A stretch of 64,000 nt of DNA, from assembly GCA_038326775.1 (NCBI GenBank), contig JBBQKJ010000005.1, positions 1 to 64,000 on the forward strand, given 5' to 3'. The position numbers were made by a program, and so were the translations under genes. Below, piece by piece: positions 35,686 through 42,947 of the stretch. The stretch comes from DYIU01 sp038326775. GTDB lineage: Bacteria; Actinomycetota; Geothermincolia; Fen-727; Anoxymicrobiaceae. Under the pieces are notes generated by a model. It made no database searches. It was not told the DNA's origin and saw only the letters and a list, made by a program, of their open reading frames with translations. Within the stretch, counting starts at the first letter, position 1. Every line of letters starts with the position of its first letter.

Positions 35686-37159
35686 CTTTCACCTCCCGTA
35701 AACACTCCCTTACCACCTGCCGATCATCGAAAGGAACAACCCTGTCAGCAAAGATCTGGCCGCCCTCATGGCCTTTTCCCGCAACCACCACCAGGTCCCC
35801 CGGGCGCGCCTCGGAAATGGCTCTCCCGATCGCCTCACGGCGGTCGGCGACCACCGTGTAACGTTCGGGAGGGAACTTTCCGCGGACGCCTTCCAGTATC
35901 ATCTCGATTATGGCCCCCGGGTCTTCGCCGCGCGGGTTATCGGAGGTGAGCACGCAGAGATCAGACAACTCGGTGGCGACCCTCCCCATCAGGGAGCGTT
36001 TGCTTCGGTCGCGGTCACCGCCGCAGCCGACCACGATGATGACCCTGCCCTCCGAAACCTCACGGCAAGCCTCGAGCATGCTGCGCATCCCGTCGGGGGT
36101 GTGGGCGTAGTCGACCAGTGTGGTGAAGTCCTGGCCGCAGTCGATGTTCTCGAAGCGCCCGGGCACACCAACAAGGGTGTCAAGGCCGGCCGCTATGCAC
36201 TTGCCATCCACTCCAAGCTCGGATGCTACCGCTGCAGCCGCCAGGCAGTTGTAGACGTTGAACCTTCCCTGGAGCAACGTGTTAAGCTTCAGCTTCTCGC
36301 CCGCGAAGCTTAGCTCGAAGCTGTTGCCCTCCGCCGACACGTTTATGTCACCGGCAGTGATATCGGCCCTGTCGTCGAGTCCGAAGCTCCTCGAGGTAAG
36401 CGATGTCTCCCCCAGCAGCCTTCGCCCGAACTCGTCATCGATGTTGACGAGGGCGACGCGGCCGGGCCCGAAATCCCGGCCCTCGAACAGCCTCCTCTTG
36501 GCCCCGAAGTACTCCTCCAGCGACAGGTGGAAATCCAGGTGGTCCTGAGTCAGGTTCGTGAATACCACGACGTCAAACTCGCAACCGCTGACCCTGTGCA
36601 GCTCCAGCGCGTGCGAGGAGACCTCCACGGCCACGACCTCGATCCCGCTGTCAGCCATCCTTCGCAGAAGTCGCTGCAGGTCGAGCGACTCAGGTGTGGT
36701 CCTGGTCACGGGCTCGACGATGTCACCTATGTGATTCTCCACGGTTCCTATGAGCCCGGTAACATAGCCTGCCTTCTTGAAGATATTCTCCACCAGGAAG
36801 GTGGTGGTGGTCTTGCCGTTGGTCCCGGTCACACCCACCAGTTTCAGGTCCGTGGATGGCTCGCCGTAGAACCTTGCCGCGCAGCGCGCCAGCGCAAGGC
36901 GAGTGTCAGGTACTCTGATCAGGGCAACGCCGCCGGGCACTTCCACTTCAGGGTCCCTCTCGACAAAAAGAGCTCCCGCTCCCAGTTCGAGAGCGTCACG
37001 AACGTACAGGTGGCCGTCGGTGACAAGCCCCTTGACACAAAAGAAAGCCTGCCCGGGTTCGACGAGCCGGCTGTCGTAGGATATTCCGGAGATCTCCAGG
37101 TCCGGAGGACCCGTCACCTTCTTCTCTTCAATGGTGTCCAGAAGCTCGTTTAGATGCAT
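35672..37159 (-). CDS. murE: UDP-MurNAc-L-Ala-D-Glu--meso-diaminopimelate ligase
   Basis: Adds the third stem residue. 495 residues with P-loop GVTGTNGKTTTTFLVEN and a C-terminal TSDNPRGEDP. The DNPR motif is that of meso-diaminopimelate-adding enzymes (Lys-adding enzymes differ at this Arg), so the wall is predicted to be DAP-type. ATG 37159; a possible 59-codon ORF overlaps its 5' end on the same strand. Confidence 0.96.
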   Translation of the reverse strand: MHLNELLDTIEEKKVTGPPDLEISGISYDSRLVEPGQAFFCVKGLVTDGHLYVRDALELGAGALFVERDPEVEVPGGVALIRVPDTRLALARCAARFYGEPSTDLKLVGVTGTNGKTTTTFLVENIFKKAGYVTGLIGTVENHIGDIVEPVTRTTPESLDLQRLLRRMADSGIEVVAVEVSSHALELHRVSGCEFDVVVFTNLTQDHLDFHLSLEEYFGAKRRLFEGRDFGPGRVALVNIDDEFGRRLLGETSLTSRSFGLDDRADITAGDINVSAEGNSFELSFAGEKLKLNTLLQGRFNVYNCLAAAAVASELGVDGKCIAAGLDTLVGVPGRFENIDCGQDFTTLVDYAHTPDGMRSMLEACREVSEGRVIIVVGCGGDRDRSKRSLMGRVATELSDLCVLTSDNPRGEDPGAIIEMILEGVRGKFPPERYTVVADRREAIGRAISEARPGDLVVVAGKGHEGGQIFADRVVPFDDRQVVRECLREVKGAEC

Positions 37160-37307
37160 TCTTCTGCCTCGTTTCCGGTTCTCGGCCGAGATGTCCGTGG
37201 GCCTTTCTTGTCCCGTGCCAGGAAAATGCCAGATAGCACCTCTCGCCCCTGTGGACGCCGCACTTGACGATCTCGGCGGCTATCTTCGCCGTCTCGCGCA
37301 TCTCCAT
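37128..37307 (-). CDS. Possible small protein (59 aa) between ftsI and murE
   Basis: An ATG at 37307 with GAGGGGG five bases ahead opens a 59-codon frame that ends inside the first codons of murE (32-base overlap). The product is MEMRETAKIAAEIVKCGVHR at the N-terminus, then a Lys/Arg/His-rich C-terminus including two His pairs or clusters, with two Cys residues in total. No membrane segment, no recognised family. It fills the otherwise empty 163-base gap between ftsI and murE. The good ribosome site argues for translation; the overlap with murE and basic low-complexity end argue for caution. It could also act as a coupling ORF for murE. Confidence 0.35.
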   Translation of the reverse strand: MEMRETAKIAAEIVKCGVHRGERCYLAFSWHGTRKAHGHLGREPETRQKNASKRASGHH

Positions 37308-37322
37308 TGCATCCCCCTCGTC

Positions 37323-39020
37323 TCAAGGCGCCGTAATCCAGCTTGGCGGCACCTTCAGGTGCTGCAAGCTGAAAGCCATTATCTCCTTGAATACGGGCGC
37401 ACTGGTCTCTCCGCCCCAGATGGGTGAAGGCTCATCCAGGACCACCAGGCAAACAAGCCGCGGTTTTTCCGCCGGGGCAAACCCGGCGAAAGTCGCCATA
37501 TAGGTCCCACCATAACCGCTGCCACCCCGCCGCGCTTTTTCAGCGGTTCCCGTCTTGCCCGCCACGCGGTAGTAGTTCACCGCGGCCTTCGCACCGGTAT
37601 TGCCGGTTGAGACGACCTGCTCGAGTATCCCAACCATCTCCTTGCTGGTGGCATTCGTTAGGACATCCTCTCCAAGGCCACCCAGGCCCATGTCCCTGAC
37701 ACCCTTTTCGGTGATCTTCGATCTCATGAAGTGCGGACAGATCTTGCGCCCGCCGTTCGCTATGGCGCCCATGGCGCAGGCGAGCTGTATCGGCGTCACC
37801 GAAATCCCCTGTCCGATGCTGATCGTCGCGACGCTCGTGCCGGACCATTTGGAGACAGCCGGCACAACGCCCGCGACCTCGCCGGGAAAATCGACGCCCG
37901 TGGGATGCCCGAACCCCATCCGGTCAAGGTAAAGCGCCAGACGCTCATTTCCCAGCTTGAGTGCGACCTCTATGGTCCCGACGTTCGACGACTGGCTGAT
38001 CACCTGGCTGAAGGTCAGCTGCCTTGACGGCTTGGGCTCCGCCTCCCTGAAAACCTTGTCGGCGACCTGCATTTGAGCCGGAACGTTGAGGACTGACTGT
38101 GGGTCCACGACTCTCTGCTCCAGCGCGGCGGAGGCGGTCACGATCTTCAGGGCCGAGCCTGGCTCATACACGTCGGTGATAGCCCTGTTTCTCATGGCCT
38201 CAGGGGTCACATGCTCCCTCTTGTTGGGATCAAAGGTCGGTGAGGTGGCCATTGCCAGTATGTCTCCGGTGTTGCAGTCCATCACAATGGCGGTGCCCGC
38301 TACCGCGGAATATCTCTCCACGGCTGAGGCCAGCTTATCCTCGATATCAGCCTGGATGTCCCTGTCAAGCGTCAGCAGGATGTCCACTCCGTCGACCGCT
38401 TCCTTGCGACGCTTCTCGCTCCCGGGAATGGGGTTGCCCGCGGCGTCTCGCTCGAGAAGCACCTCTCCCGCACTGCCTCCCAGCACGTCCTCGTATTGGA
38501 GCTCGAGGCCAGCCTGTCCCTTGTTGTCGATGTCAACCATGCCCAGGACCTGCGAGCCAAGCGAACCGAGGGGGTAGAAGCGCTTGCTCTCATCCACGAA
38601 GCCTATGCCCGGGATATCCATCTTCCTTATGCTATCCGCCAGCTTCCCGTCGAGCTTTCGCGCGAGGTAAACGAACCCGGATTTCTGCTCGAGCTTGTTC
38701 TGGACGTCCGCGGGGTCCTCACCCAGCACCCCCGCGACTTTCTCGGCGACCAACTTCTTGTTCTTCACCTGGTAAGGAGTCGCATACACTGTTGTCACGT
38801 CCTCGCTTATGGCCATGATCTCACCCTCACGGTCGAAGATAGTGCCACGGCGGGGTGTGATGCTGATCGAGGTGTCCCTCTGCTCGGCCGCCATTCTCTT
38901 GTAGCGTCCGGCTTCGATTCCCTGGATGACAACAAGCTTGACCGCAACCACCGCCAGGCCCAGGAAAAGGACGGCGGCCACGACCTTCAACCTCGTGTCG
39001 CTGGCTTCCCTCTGCCGCAC
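37323..39020 (-). CDS. ftsI: Class B penicillin-binding protein FtsI/PBP2-type
   Basis: Septal transpeptidase. 565 residues from GTG 39020: membrane anchor (about 11-34), dimerisation domain with RRGTIFDREGEIMA, and a transpeptidase with SALK (S289, K292), SSN (344-346) and KTG (489-491). No PASTA domain is present at the C-terminus. The serine motif PGSALK differs slightly from the common PGSTxK. It lies 11 bases after the ftsL-like gene. Confidence 0.95.
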   Translation of the reverse strand: MRQREASDTRLKVVAAVLFLGLAVVAVKLVVIQGIEAGRYKRMAAEQRDTSISITPRRGTIFDREGEIMAISEDVTTVYATPYQVKNKKLVAEKVAGVLGEDPADVQNKLEQKSGFVYLARKLDGKLADSIRKMDIPGIGFVDESKRFYPLGSLGSQVLGMVDIDNKGQAGLELQYEDVLGGSAGEVLLERDAAGNPIPGSEKRRKEAVDGVDILLTLDRDIQADIEDKLASAVERYSAVAGTAIVMDCNTGDILAMATSPTFDPNKREHVTPEAMRNRAITDVYEPGSALKIVTASAALEQRVVDPQSVLNVPAQMQVADKVFREAEPKPSRQLTFSQVISQSSNVGTIEVALKLGNERLALYLDRMGFGHPTGVDFPGEVAGVVPAVSKWSGTSVATISIGQGISVTPIQLACAMGAIANGGRKICPHFMRSKITEKGVRDMGLGGLGEDVLTNATSKEMVGILEQVVSTGNTGAKAAVNYYRVAGKTGTAEKARRGGSGYGGTYMATFAGFAPAEKPRLVCLVVLDEPSPIWGGETSAPVFKEIMAFSLQHLKVPPSWITAP

Positions 39021-39031
39021 AGGCGCGTCAC

Positions 39032-39595
39032 CTATCTTCGCGTCAGGGTACCGTAAGGCTCTTCATCGATAGAAGCTTGCTCTTTCCCGGTCTCTTTCGG
39101 CAGCTCCTCGTTCGTCCTCTCGAGAGTACTCTGGCACGCCATGCTTCCGTCGCTCCCCCTCGAGTACTTCATGTATATAACCGCGCCCGGCTCACAAAAC
39201 CCAAGCTCGTCCTGCGCTATCCTGGCGACCCTCCCTGGCGAGTTGGACCTCGCGAGCGCGAGGCGAAGGCTCTTCTGTTTCGCCTTCTCGGCCGCTATCT
39301 TCTGCTCCACTCGCCTAGCGTCGAGGTCGCTGCTGACGGCTCCCTGCTGCATTGCGACCATAAAAACGCCAGTGCCCGCCATTATTAACAACACCAGCAT
39401 CAAGAAGCCGAAAGTAAGACCTTTTCTCACCTTCGGCCGCCTGGCTATGTTATCCTTCGTCGGCCTGCCTGCTGCAGCCTTCTTTAACTTGCCGGTGTTC
39501 GGCCTTGCCGGCCTGCCGGTGGTCTGCTGCGTCTTCGTTCTGCCGGTGTTCGGCCTTGCCGGCCTGCCGGTGGTCGTCGTCCTGTCACGCGTCAT
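39032..39595 (-). CDS. ftsL: FtsL-like divisome protein with repeated N-terminal tail
   Basis: 187 residues. A long basic cytoplasmic tail (1-59) contains two copies of TTGRPARPNTG at residues 8-18 and 25-35. One transmembrane helix follows (about 60-82), then a probable coiled coil (about 88-118, with KIAAEKAKQKSLRLALARS) and a short C-terminal domain ending in an acidic tail. FtsL is too variable to recognise by sequence; the call rests on topology and on the position between rsmH and ftsI. The sequence SPGRVARIAQDELGF is the type of motif seen in FtsL/DivIC proteins. One base separates it from rsmH. Confidence 0.85.
   Translation of the reverse strand: MTRDRTTTTGRPARPNTGRTKTQQTTGRPARPNTGKLKKAAAGRPTKDNIARRPKVRKGLTFGFLMLVLLIMAGTGVFMVAMQQGAVSSDLDARRVEQKIAAEKAKQKSLRLALARSNSPGRVARIAQDELGFCEPGAVIYMKYSRGSDGSMACQSTLERTNEELPKETGKEQASIDEEPYGTLTRR
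39490..39575 (-). repeat. Two identical 35-bp direct repeats inside the ftsL-like gene
   Basis: The 35 bases at 39490-39524 recur without change at 39541-39575, a 51-base (17-codon) period. They encode the TTGRPARPNTG repeats of the N-terminal tail. Perfect identity at the DNA level suggests a recent in-frame duplication, so repeat number may vary between strains. Confidence 0.9.
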
Positions 39596-39596
39596 G

Positions 39597-40544
39597 CTAC
39601 TGCTCTCTTCTCAGCATCGCGGCACGGAGCTTCGCGCTCCTGCAGCGGGGATTGCTCTCCATCTCCTCTGTCGAGGGCACCAGCGGTTTCCTGGTCAGGA
39701 CCTCGAGCAGGGGTTCCGTGTAGAGCGGTGTGCCGGGCGGATATTCAGATCCTTTTGCCAGGGAGTTGAAAGTGCGTTTCACAATTCGGTCCTCGTGGGA
39801 CTGATATGAAAGCACCACTATCCGCCCGCACGGGGCCAGGCATTCTATAGATCTGGTTATCCCCTCCCTCAAGTCGTCGAGTTCATTGTTGACCGCAATC
39901 CGGAGCGCCTGGAACGTCTTCCTGGCCGGGTGTTTGCGCCCACGCCTCGCCGAGACGGGAACCGCGTCTTCCACGACCTTCGAGAGTTCCTTGGTAGTCC
40001 GTATGGGCCGGCGCCCCCGAGCCTCTATGATGAAGTGAGCTATTCGCCTGGCCCACCGCTCATCGCCAAAGTTGTATAGGATCCGTGTCAGGTTGTCTTC
40101 CGATTCCTCGTTCACGATCCGCTCGGCCGTCCTTTCCGCGTCAGGGCCCATCCTCATGTCAAGCGGCCCGTCCTGCCTGAAGCTGAAACCCCTGTCCGGG
40201 TCGTCCACCTGCATGGACGAGATACCCAGGTCCAGCAGTATGCCATCGACCTTCTCTAGCCCTTCGCCATCAATGACGGACTGTATATCTCTGAAATTTT
40301 CCCGATGGTAACTGACCTGCGCCTCCAGCGCGCCCAACCGCTCCCGCGCTTCAGCGAGAGCCGCCGGGTCTCTGTCAATACCAATGAGCCGCCCGCCCGC
40401 TGATAGGCGCCCAAGGATAGCTTGAGCGTGCCCGCCTGATCCGATCGTGCCATCTACGATCACCTTCCCTTTTTCAGGCGCCAGGTATTCGAGTACCTCG
40501 GCCACCATGACCGACCGGTGCGCGGCAGCGCCGCCGGCTTCCAT
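39597..40544 (-). CDS. rsmH: 16S rRNA (cytosine-1402 N4) methyltransferase
   Basis: SAM-dependent methylation of C1402 in the ribosomal P site. 315 residues: HRSVMVAEVLEYL at the N-terminus, SAM site IVDGTIGSGGHAQAIL, DLGISSMQVDDPDRGFSF and RKTFQALRIAVNNEL are all signatures. One base after mraZ; the second gene of the dcw cluster, as usual. Confidence 0.97.
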   Translation of the reverse strand: MEAGGAAAHRSVMVAEVLEYLAPEKGKVIVDGTIGSGGHAQAILGRLSAGGRLIGIDRDPAALAEARERLGALEAQVSYHRENFRDIQSVIDGEGLEKVDGILLDLGISSMQVDDPDRGFSFRQDGPLDMRMGPDAERTAERIVNEESEDNLTRILYNFGDERWARRIAHFIIEARGRRPIRTTKELSKVVEDAVPVSARRGRKHPARKTFQALRIAVNNELDDLREGITRSIECLAPCGRIVVLSYQSHEDRIVKRTFNSLAKGSEYPPGTPLYTEPLLEVLTRKPLVPSTEEMESNPRCRSAKLRAAMLRREQ

Positions 40545-40545
40545 G

Positions 40546-40968
40546 TCAGACCCCGATGTCGGACGCTGACTGCTCGTAATGCCCTTCGCTCTCCTGGCGG
40601 TATGAGCTCCACTTGCCGGGGTCCCACACCTCCGCCTTGTTGGCGAGGCCGACTACGAACACTTCCTTTGTTATCCCGACCATCTCCCGAAGGCGAGGAG
40701 GTATGAGCACCCTTCCCTGGCCGTCCGGCAACATGTGGCTCGCGTCGGCGAAGAAAAGACGCGTGAACCTGCGGGTCGCCTCGCTTCCCGTGGGCATCTC
40801 CTCTATGCGCTCGACAAGCTTCTCCCACTCCTTCATCGGGTAGAGCAGGAGGCAGCTATCGAGCCCCTTGGTAACCATGAGGCCACCCTCGAAATCACGG
40901 CGAAACTCGCGGGGGAGGATAATGCGCCCCTTGGAGTCGACCGTTCTTTCAGTTGAACCGACAAGCAT
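40546..40968 (-). CDS. mraZ: Transcriptional regulator MraZ
   Basis: AbrB-fold regulator and first dcw gene. 140 residues with two swapped-hairpin halves: STERTVDSKGRIILPREFR near the N-terminus and the second copy with MLPDGQGRVLIPPRLREMVG. ATG 40968 is preceded by GAGGTAAGAG. Three GTGG repeats with 10-base spacing overlie the start of its transcript, so it probably autorepresses the cluster, as shown for MraZ in other bacteria. Confidence 0.96.
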   Translation of the reverse strand: MLVGSTERTVDSKGRIILPREFRRDFEGGLMVTKGLDSCLLLYPMKEWEKLVERIEEMPTGSEATRRFTRLFFADASHMLPDGQGRVLIPPRLREMVGITKEVFVVGLANKAEVWDPGKWSSYRQESEGHYEQSASDIGV

Positions 40969-40986
40969 CTCTTACCTCGCATCTCG

Positions 40987-41010
40987 CCACACTGCTCCAC
41001 TTTACACCAC
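40987..41010 (-). promoter_or_regulatory. MraZ-box operator: three GTGG direct repeats, 10-bp period
   Basis: On the minus strand GTGG occurs at 41007-41010, 40997-41000 and 40987-40990, exactly one helical turn apart, in the context AGTGGTGTAA, AGTGGAGCAG, TGTGGCGAGA. MraZ is known to bind direct repeats with this spacing upstream of mraZ. A fourth GTGG in an AAAGTGG context lies at 41047-41050, in phase (40 bases away). Confidence 0.8.
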
Positions 41011-41027
41011 TATTCTCCCTTTTGCAA
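40999..41027 (-). promoter_or_regulatory. Predicted mraZ (dcw) promoter
   Basis: Minus strand: TTGCAA (41022-41027), 17-base spacer, TAAAGT (40999-41004). Each hexamer matches four of six consensus bases. The -10 lies inside the GTGG repeat block, so MraZ binding would cover the polymerase site. Predicted leader about 25 bases. Confidence 0.55.
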
Positions 41028-41178
41028 CACATTTGAACAGAAAAATCCACTTTCCGCCCTTTCGGGGGCTTCGATGGAGGGCCTGGCAGGTAATTTCTGG
41101 GAATGGATTGTTAGTATGTGGACTATTTTGTGGAGAATACTGTCGAGAGCCACAATATATAGATGTGGAGGGCTGTCC

Positions 41179-41197
41179 CACTGCTTTCGGGGCAGTG
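41179..41197. other. Hairpin downstream of the radical SAM maturase gene
   Basis: CACTGC (41179-41184) and GCAGTG (41192-41197) pair around a seven-base loop, 34 bases past the stop of the maturase gene in its direction of transcription. No T-run, so at best a weak terminator. The rest of 41051-41230 shows no ORF; it contains an imperfect palindrome around CCACAATATATAGATGTGG (about 41152-41168). Confidence 0.35.
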
Positions 41198-41230
41198 AGT
41201 TGTTGAAAACGGTCGCCGGGATTTATCCTT

Positions 41231-42397
41231 CTAGCCGGGTTGAGTCACACCGAACTGCCGGCATTTCAGCGGGTCGGGGGCTTTACGTCCGGAGTACGTC
41301 TCCGCCCGGTACCTGCACCCACCACCACATTCGGCGAGAAACTCGCAGTCGCAGTCGAGGTCGCTGACCTTCATACGCGGCATCTTGAGCCAGGCCGCGC
41401 GCAGACCGCCGCTGACCGGTCCACCGCTCCACTCCTCGTAGAAGCCGCACTTGACGAGGGCTCCGCCGGCCTTGACGCAGGCAAGGTGAGCGCCGCAGGC
41501 CCAATCTCCTGAAGGCTGGTGCTGCTCCGAGCCGAAGGCGCGCGCCAGCTGGCGCGCCGCTTCCTGGAGTTCGGGGAGAATGTGGCGCCCCCCGTCCGCC
41601 ATCCTGCCCGCCGCGCAGGGGACGTCGAGCGTCCACGATTCGGCGCCCGTGCGTTTGACATACGCTTCGAGCGCGTCCAGCTCGTCCAGGTTGTGCCGGT
41701 GCACCATGGTGGCTATCGATACGCTCTTCCCCGCGGCGCGCAAGCTTTCTATTCCACCGAGCGCGCTCTTCCAGCTGCCCTCGCCGCGGATGATGTCGTG
41801 CCCGTCTTTCATGCCGTCGAGTGAGACCTGCACCTCGTCGAAGGAGAGCGACCCGGCGACGCTTTCGTCGATGAGAGTGCCGTTGGTGACCAGGATGGAC
41901 CGAAAAGCCCTGCGGGCCACCAGGGTGTTGATACGGTCGAAGCCGGGGTGAAGAAGGGGCTCTCCCCCGGTGAGAACGAGGCGCAGGCCACCCATCTCCT
42001 CGAATTCCACGAAGAGCGCATTCATCGCCGTAACGGAAAGGTCTCGGCCTTCCGTATCGCCCAGGTAGCAGTGGACGCAGGAGAGGTTGCACCTGTCGGT
42101 GGCCTCGACCATGAGGTATCGTAGCGAAGGGGTCGCGTTGCGCCCGATGAGAATGTCGCGCCTATCGGGCTCGTCCAGGGACTTGATCACTTTTTCATTG
42201 AGGCAGAACTCGAGGAACTCCTCCGGGAACCTGGAGTCGCCGGCGCGGAGTGTCCCGTCGCAGCGAGAGAGCTCCTTGAAGCCGCCGGGGTCGACCTCGT
42301 AGATCTCATCGGTCGTTGTATCGTACACGGCCGGGAACTCCAGCTCCTTTAGAAACGCTGTATCCCCCAACCGAAGGTAGCTATTCCCCGAGCGCAT
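41231..42397 (-). CDS. Radical SAM/SPASM peptide maturase with PqqD-like N-terminal domain
   Basis: 388 residues. Residues ~12-80 look like a PqqD/RRE peptide-recognition domain (AVYDTTTDEIYEVDPGGF, then DGTL). The radical SAM core has CNLSCVHC (C103, C107, C110) and GGEP (144-147). The C-terminal SPASM domain is rich in Cys: C301, C307, C317, C349, C351, C357, C361 and C379, enough for two auxiliary clusters. This architecture is that of RiPP maturases that cross-link Cys or other side chains. Its start overlaps the 74-residue protein gene by 17 bases, and a divergent 20-residue Cys-tailed peptide gene lies 360 bases away. Substrate assignment to that peptide is inference; the enzyme class is solid. 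Confidence 0.88.
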   Translation of the reverse strand: MRSGNSYLRLGDTAFLKELEFPAVYDTTTDEIYEVDPGGFKELSRCDGTLRAGDSRFPEEFLEFCLNEKVIKSLDEPDRRDILIGRNATPSLRYLMVEATDRCNLSCVHCYLGDTEGRDLSVTAMNALFVEFEEMGGLRLVLTGGEPLLHPGFDRINTLVARRAFRSILVTNGTLIDESVAGSLSFDEVQVSLDGMKDGHDIIRGEGSWKSALGGIESLRAAGKSVSIATMVHRHNLDELDALEAYVKRTGAESWTLDVPCAAGRMADGGRHILPELQEAARQLARAFGSEQHQPSGDWACGAHLACVKAGGALVKCGFYEEWSGGPVSGGLRAAWLKMPRMKVSDLDCDCEFLAECGGGCRYRAETYSGRKAPDPLKCRQFGVTQPG

Positions 42398-42605
42398 CCG
42401 CCAGCTGCTCCAGCGTTATCCGGCCGTTCTTCATGAGGCGCATAAGGATGTGGTAGCAACCGCACTCGAGCTCCTCGTCCTCCCCGGGAGTGAAGAACTC
42501 GCAGTCGGCGCAGATAAGCCTCTTGAACTCCTCGGCGTCCTCCATTCCCAGCTCGCCTCGCAGAAACGGGCCGATCCGCTGCTTGAAACCCTGAAACTCC
42601 ACCAT
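42381..42605 (-). CDS. Small Cys-containing protein (74 aa) co-encoded with the maturase
   Basis: 74 residues, ATG 42605 with GGGGTGAG ahead. Helical at both ends, with a central CADCEFF...LECGC patch giving four Cys (CxxC then CxC), a plausible small metal site. No membrane segment and no recognised family. The overlap with the maturase gene implies co-translation and a joint role, for example as an accessory or scaffold protein. It is larger than, and unlike, the divergent 20-residue peptide, but it could itself be the maturase substrate. Confidence 0.65.
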   Translation of the reverse strand: MVEFQGFKQRIGPFLRGELGMEDAEEFKRLICADCEFFTPGEDEELECGCYHILMRLMKNGRITLEQLADALGE

Positions 42606-42695
42606 CGACTCACCCCGTGATCTCGGTCAAGCGGCACCTGAAAGCCAGCCTCATGCATTGGCAGTAAACCGCTTGCCATCGTTGAACTTTAACCA

Positions 42696-42724
42696 TTGCC
42701 GTATCCCCTTTGCGGGCGTACAAT
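42696..42724 (+). promoter_or_regulatory. Predicted promoter of the 20-aa peptide gene
   Basis: TTGCCG (42696-42701), 17-base spacer, TACAAT (42719-42724), five of six matches in the -10. Predicted transcript starts near 42731, 28 bases before the ATG. An inverted repeat TGGCA-N10-TGCCA (42659-42678) lies just upstream and could bind a regulator of both divergent units. Confidence 0.7.
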
Positions 42725-42758
42725 AATGATGATAACCCATCCTGAAGGGAGGGGCACG

Positions 42759-42821
42759 ATGATAATCGTGAAAGTGGCCAAGAAGGCCGCGAGCACCTGC
42801 AAGTGCTCGAAGAGCTGTTAG
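42759..42821 (+). CDS. 20-residue Cys-tailed peptide, putative RiPP precursor
   Basis: An ATG preceded by GGGAGGGG encodes MIIVKVAKKAASTCKCSKSC and stops at TAG 42821. It is too short for standard gene calling, but every signal around it is gene-like: a good promoter, a strong ribosome site and an intrinsic terminator five bases after the stop. The sequence has a hydrophobic/basic N-terminal half and three Cys in the last seven residues (TCKCSKSC), a layout expected of a short leader plus core. The radical SAM/SPASM maturase with a peptide-binding-like domain is divergently encoded next door. Alternative: a Cys-codon leader peptide for attenuation, but no plus-strand gene follows for about 650 bases. 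A precursor role is inferred, not shown. Confidence 0.6.
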   Translation: MIIVKVAKKAASTCKCSKSC

Positions 42822-42825
42822 CAGC

Positions 42826-42848
42826 AAAAGCCCCGCAAGGGGCTTTTC
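42826..42848 (+). terminator. Strong bidirectional intrinsic terminator
   Basis: AAAAGCCCC (42826-42834) and GGGGCTTTT (42839-42847) form a perfect nine-pair stem closed by a GCAA tetraloop, with a T-run on both strands. It ends the 20-residue peptide transcript and, read on the minus strand, the zinc-ribbon membrane protein gene that terminates at 42948. 42849-42947 holds nothing else visible. Confidence 0.9.
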
Positions 42849-42947
42849 GCTATTGGGGCCGGGTCGCCGGTCCCTCGAACAAAACGCCCGGGCTTTTGTC
42901 TTTCGAGCTTGAGAACGCGCGAATTGGGAGCCTGCCGGATTCCCGCA

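Noticed and set aside
41152..41168. Imperfect palindrome CCACAATATATAGATGTGG as an operator
   Set aside because: Only five-base arms around an AT-rich centre, 60 or more bases from any start codon in a position to use it; kept as a note only.
42759..42848. Reading the 20-aa peptide plus hairpin as a cysteine attenuator
   Set aside because: A leader peptide needs a regulated gene downstream on the same strand; the next plus-strand gene starts about 650 bases later, beyond a convergent gene. The hairpin has no visible alternative antiterminator pairing.
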